Shown here: positions 60,580-64,000 of the stretch, one piece after another
Layout of the letters: each line of letters starts with the position of its first letter
How positions within the stretch are numbered: position 1 is the stretch's first letter
NCBI GenBank assembly: GCA_038501625.1
Contig: JAZAYU010000008.1
Coordinates: forward strand, 10,416,938-10,480,937
Length of the DNA stretch: 64,000 nt
Source of the DNA: Corbicula japonica
Taxonomy: Eukaryota > Mollusca > Bivalvia > Venerida > Cyrenidae
Reading direction: 5' to 3'
Made by a program: the position numbers and the translations under genes
Notes under the pieces: model-generated
Databases searched by the model: none
Told to the model about the DNA's origin: nothing
Seen by the model: only the letters and a program-made list of their open reading frames with translations

Positions 60580-63500
60580 TCAAACCAGTACACTTTCATG
60601 CTCCATAGCTGTTGCTGAGGCAGAAAAACTTGCATCAGGATTTGCATGGCTTTCTGCTGAATTACTGGCAACATCTCGATCCATCGCCAAAGGTGACTCA
60701 AACTGGACAGGAGAACGTCGCCTGTGCACAGAAAATCTGTCTGGCCACTGGTAAGGAGCTCGCATTCCACGCTTTTCCTGGCGACGTAATTTTCTCTCAA
60801 GCATCATTTTTTGCAATGTTTGCACTTTTCCCTTCAAAGTCTCATCTACCATATTATAGTTTGTATTTTGTCCAAATGGGTGGTACTGACCTAAACAAAT
60901 GAAAAAAATTCATTCTTGCCTTACTCTGTAATGTTTGTAGAACAAATAATTTTCAAGGATTAGCAGTGAGCAGTCAGAGTCATAACTTTGACCTGCTCAT
61001 TTTGCATTTATTAAAGTTATTAAATCAACTTATTTTAAGAATATTCAATAACAGTTCAAAGAGACACAAGAAGTTAGGTTAAAAGTAAAGAACCTATCAG
61101 AATACTACAATGGGTAGCAAGGCCCCAGGTAATTAACCTTTGACTGGGTACCATTCCACAATCTGAAGTTTGCCATCAAAGAATGTGTTTGAAATTCATC
61201 TAATCAGATTGCCGAGATCTGAAATAAGTTTCCAGTCTTAACTAAAAACATCATGAAAGGATCAGACCCTAGCCTACACTTAAGGCCATTGGATATTCAA
61301 AAGAACATACCAACTCCTGCTGTTTGAGATCCCTCTGGTACCAAGCGCTCGTGACTAGGCATTTTATTAGTGTGACCTTGACCTACTGACTGTCGTAACT
61401 GTGGTGACGCCACTAGCAGGTCATTCAGAATCTGAAGGATGGTGTTGATATCCCGCTTGGGCCGCCCACTTGTATCTTGAACAGAAGGGTCTAAGGTACC
61501 TAATAAACAAAACAAAAATACATTATTAAAGTGCTGGAAAGCAGGGCCATCATAACAGAATAAGTTAAAAGTGCAAGTCTGTAAGACTGTTTATATATAT
61601 TATAGATATGCCAGCTGCTCTGTGGATCTACACTGCTTGCGCACATTATAAGATCTGTATATATGGAGTAAAGGGTTAAGATTTCACATAAAGAGGCGGG
61701 TATTAAACATTTGACATCAAAATAAAATTTTGCTGTTGAAAAATATTAAATAGAATATCCTTTCTTGGGAATATATTGCATGCCTGTTTTAAGCTTATCA
61801 AATTTGTATCGAAATCTACATAAAGAAATGTCCAAAGACTGAATTTTTCTTATCTCATACAAAGTTTTCTTTCCAGAAACATGAGGAAGCAGAAGAAAAT
61901 ATTCCAAAACATCCATAATAGATTGACTAAATAATGAAGATAAATACCAGAAAAGGTTCCTGAATAAACGCCTTGCCCTAGGTGATTAACACTGTCGATG
62001 ACTGCTCCGGGAGTCGAACCAGGGACTGAGCTTGATGTGGGACTGCACGGACTTCTGGGCTTCTGTGAAGGAAATTTATATTTTTATTACATGTACAACA
62101 TTTAAACAGTGACTGAGAGAGAGACTTGGGAGGAGAAAGTCTCCCAAATGTCCCAAACATGACCAGACAGATTCATGAATACCTTCCTATAACAGTTGTA
62201 TAACCGACTTGATGTGTTGTTTTCATAAGTTATGTTCCTAAATAAGGGCTATTTTTATGAAAACTCCAAAATTTAATATTAACAAAAGTAAATGATTTTT
62301 CTGCGTCATGATAAGCGACACCTATGATGTGAATACCACGCAATACAATGGTCTGAAAAAAGTAACTTCTTTATTGGCATTGTGTTGGTTCTAGCTAAAC
62401 CCTTTCCTCCATAAATATACCTTTATTGCGTGCGTGAACAGTGTAGATCCAGATCTGCCGGCACATCCGTACCATCAGAACAGGATGTACATTGTTTGCT
62501 TTTTGATTTGTATGTTTATTTCTAACTGATATGCAACCAGCTTGATAAGATGGCATGAATGTGCATGCTGATCTGGATCTACATTGGTTGCACATGCGTA
62601 TAAATGTGTATATATCAAGGAAACGGTTAAATCTTTTTGTTTCCTGACCATCAGCAGCTGCTTATGAATGGAGAACCAAAAAAAAACCTGGAGTGTCAGT
62701 TTTCTGACTTTGTGTTTGCTCAAAAACATTATTCTGAGATGAGATTGGCTGCTTTAGATTTGAGACTGGTCACCAGTCTGGTTTTTATGAGACTTGTTAC
62801 CATTCTGGTTTTTATGAGACTGATCACCAGTCTGGTTTTTATGAGACTGGTAACCAGTCTGGTTTTTATGAGACTGGTCACCAGTCTGGTTTTTATGATC
62901 TTGGATTCTGGAAATGCTGAAGACGAAACCAATCAAAGGAGGATACAAGGCTGAGAAGAACATACTTCAAACAAATCCAGAGGAATAATTGGTCTGAAAT
63001 ATTTCCTTAAGGAAGCCAGCATGTCTGTAAAGACAACTTTAATGATTTCACTATAACTTTTCACTGCATATCAGTTGCGCACACACAGCTGAAATTCAGG
63101 AGCTTGAGAAGAAATGTTTCAAATATTCGCTCCCATTACAGCTAAATAGATTATTTTTCTATGTTGTAAATTAATGATATTCAAAAAGTATTCAAAATTG
63201 GTGTCTGTTTAAGCATGCTGATCATCACCGAGTTGCTATTACCCCATGCTGGTATCACCCAGCCACATAGTTATCTATAAACAATCTCCATTGTTAACAA
63301 TCATAATATATTCAAAAATGTTTTGTACTGACTGACTTTCAAATAATGTTACACTTCCAAGAGCAGCAACTATAAACCAACATTAGATTTGTATGCAAAG
63401 CTAAGACATTACCTATGATGGCTTAGATATTCACACACTTAATCTAATTGCTCTCACTGAACTCCTGATTCAGTCAACTAGAACATCATGTTTGATATGA

Positions 63501-63684
63501 ATTAACTTACCTCTGTGGGCGGAGTATTGTGTGCATGACTGCAGTGGGCGGGATTAGCCCCAAGGAAACTCCTCCTACGACTTGCGCACGAGGAAGTGGA
63601 TAACTGTAGCTGTACAAACATCATATGTTCGCCTAATTTCATTGCCAACAGGAGCGGAGCTCTTCCTGTTAGGAAGTCATTTAC
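60580..63684 (-). CDS. MIDN: Midnolin, C-terminal four exons (N-terminus beyond the right edge)
   Basis: Minus-strand exons 63684-63511, 62062-61948, 61499-61311 and 60890-60580 have GT/AG borders and matching phases (0, 1, 1), giving 262 residues to TGA at 60582-60580. They match vertebrate midnolin blocks in order: [20 protein letters not shown] with [48 protein letters not shown]; and a basic C-terminal helix [20 protein letters not shown] followed by APYQW. In the known protein, a Catch region captures short-lived nuclear proteins and a C-terminal helix docks on the proteasome for ubiquitin-independent degradation; mapping the first and third blocks to Catch and the last to the helix is from memory. 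The N-terminal ubiquitin-like domain is not in the window. Convergent with TOE1. Confidence 0.93.
61610..61682. repeat. Family A MITE, right end, in a MIDN intron
   Basis: GCCAGCTGCTCTGTGGATCT and TATATATGGAGTAAAGGG. Confidence 0.55.
62393..62632. repeat. Family A MITE, full length, in a MIDN intron
   Basis: AAACCCTTTCCTCCATAAAT to GTATATATCAAGGAAACGGT; both inverted halves present. Confidence 0.8.
62762..62896. repeat. 27-bp minisatellite of five units, in a MIDN intron
   Basis: The unit is GAGACTGGTCACCAGTCTGG followed by TTTTTAT. Each unit is itself a palindrome around AGACTGGTnACCAGTCT. It follows a family B-like GATTTGAGACTGGT arm at about 62738-62770. Confidence 0.85.
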
Positions 63685-63714
63685 CTGTAACAATAACAGA
63701 AATATCCAACTAAT

Positions 63715-63915
63715 TTTACATGGGATATAGCTGTTATTCATGGGCAAAAAGTGTAGATCCAGATCAGCTGGCACATCAATGCTGACTGATCAGGATCTAC
63801 ACTGCTTGATTTTTTTTTTATTAGGTTATTTCAGACCAAGACACAAACGGTGCAGATCCTGATCATATGGCACATGCAATTTAACCTGTACATAGCGAGA
63901 AAGGGATTAATATTA
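63715..63915. repeat. Family A MITE in a MIDN intron
   Basis: GTGTAGATCCAGATCAGCTG, TGATCAGGATCTACACTGCT and GTGCAGATCCTGATCATATG, with an eroded ACATAGCGAGAAAGGG end. It begins about 30 bp upstream (in MIDN sense) of the exon at 63684. Confidence 0.75.
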
Positions 63916-64000
63916 AAATATTTTACACCTGTATTATAAAAACCCATTTACACTTTACCATGATTTTTTCTATCATAGAAATATATTTGAATTAGGACAT

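Overview
This window is animal nuclear DNA, AT-rich, with short intron-split genes in a dense field of repeats. The two genes I can name (TOE1 and midnolin) are metazoan. The repeats are of a kind I associate with bivalve molluscs: tandem-repeat-cored elements with short terminal inverted repeats, and very abundant palindromic MITEs. My best guess is a heterodont clam, possibly a venerid. That guess rests on repeat style, not on a species-level marker.

Genes. (1) 139-8998 (+): the last four coding exons of a gene that begins outside the window. It encodes a coiled coil followed by a Ser/Lys/Arg-rich tail; I could not name it. Its 3' UTR probably ends at the AATAAA at 10237. (2) 14110-14528 (+): two short exons encoding the C-terminus of an unidentified protein, with broken partial copies nearby. 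(3) 29836-46184 (+): a complete coding region for TOE1, a DEDD-family 3' exonuclease with a CCCH zinc finger, in six exons. Its last intron is about 11 kb and full of mobile DNA. (4) 60580-63684 (-): the last four exons of midnolin (MIDN), convergent with TOE1; its ubiquitin-like N-terminus lies beyond the right edge.

Mobile DNA. There is an internally deleted BEL/Pao LTR retrotransposon (36639-39525, 5-bp target duplication) and a nearly intact mariner (43247-44559, one in-frame stop), both in the last TOE1 intron. There is also a 5'-truncated LINE end (16740-17293), nested TTAA-flanked piggyBac-like MITEs (12801-14074), a TA-flanked TIR element (5390-6794), a 3-kb element with 676-bp inverted arms (20880-23851), a PIF/Harbinger-like MITE (47782-48090), and a 1.5-kb TIR element that landed inside another MITE (56019-57514). 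Several tandem-array elements (about 2005-2480, 24517-26871, 28207-29625, 47545-49110, plus fragments) share one architecture.

Two short hairpin families recur throughout. Family A is about 230 bp and is a palindrome made of two smaller palindromes. Family B is about 130 bp, and one copy begins directly at the stop codon of the first gene. Two minisatellites (46971-47157 and 62762-62896) look as if they grew out of an A and a B copy. I saw no rRNA, tRNA gene or CRISPR array. The parts of the window not listed hold short degenerate repeats or nothing I can recognise.
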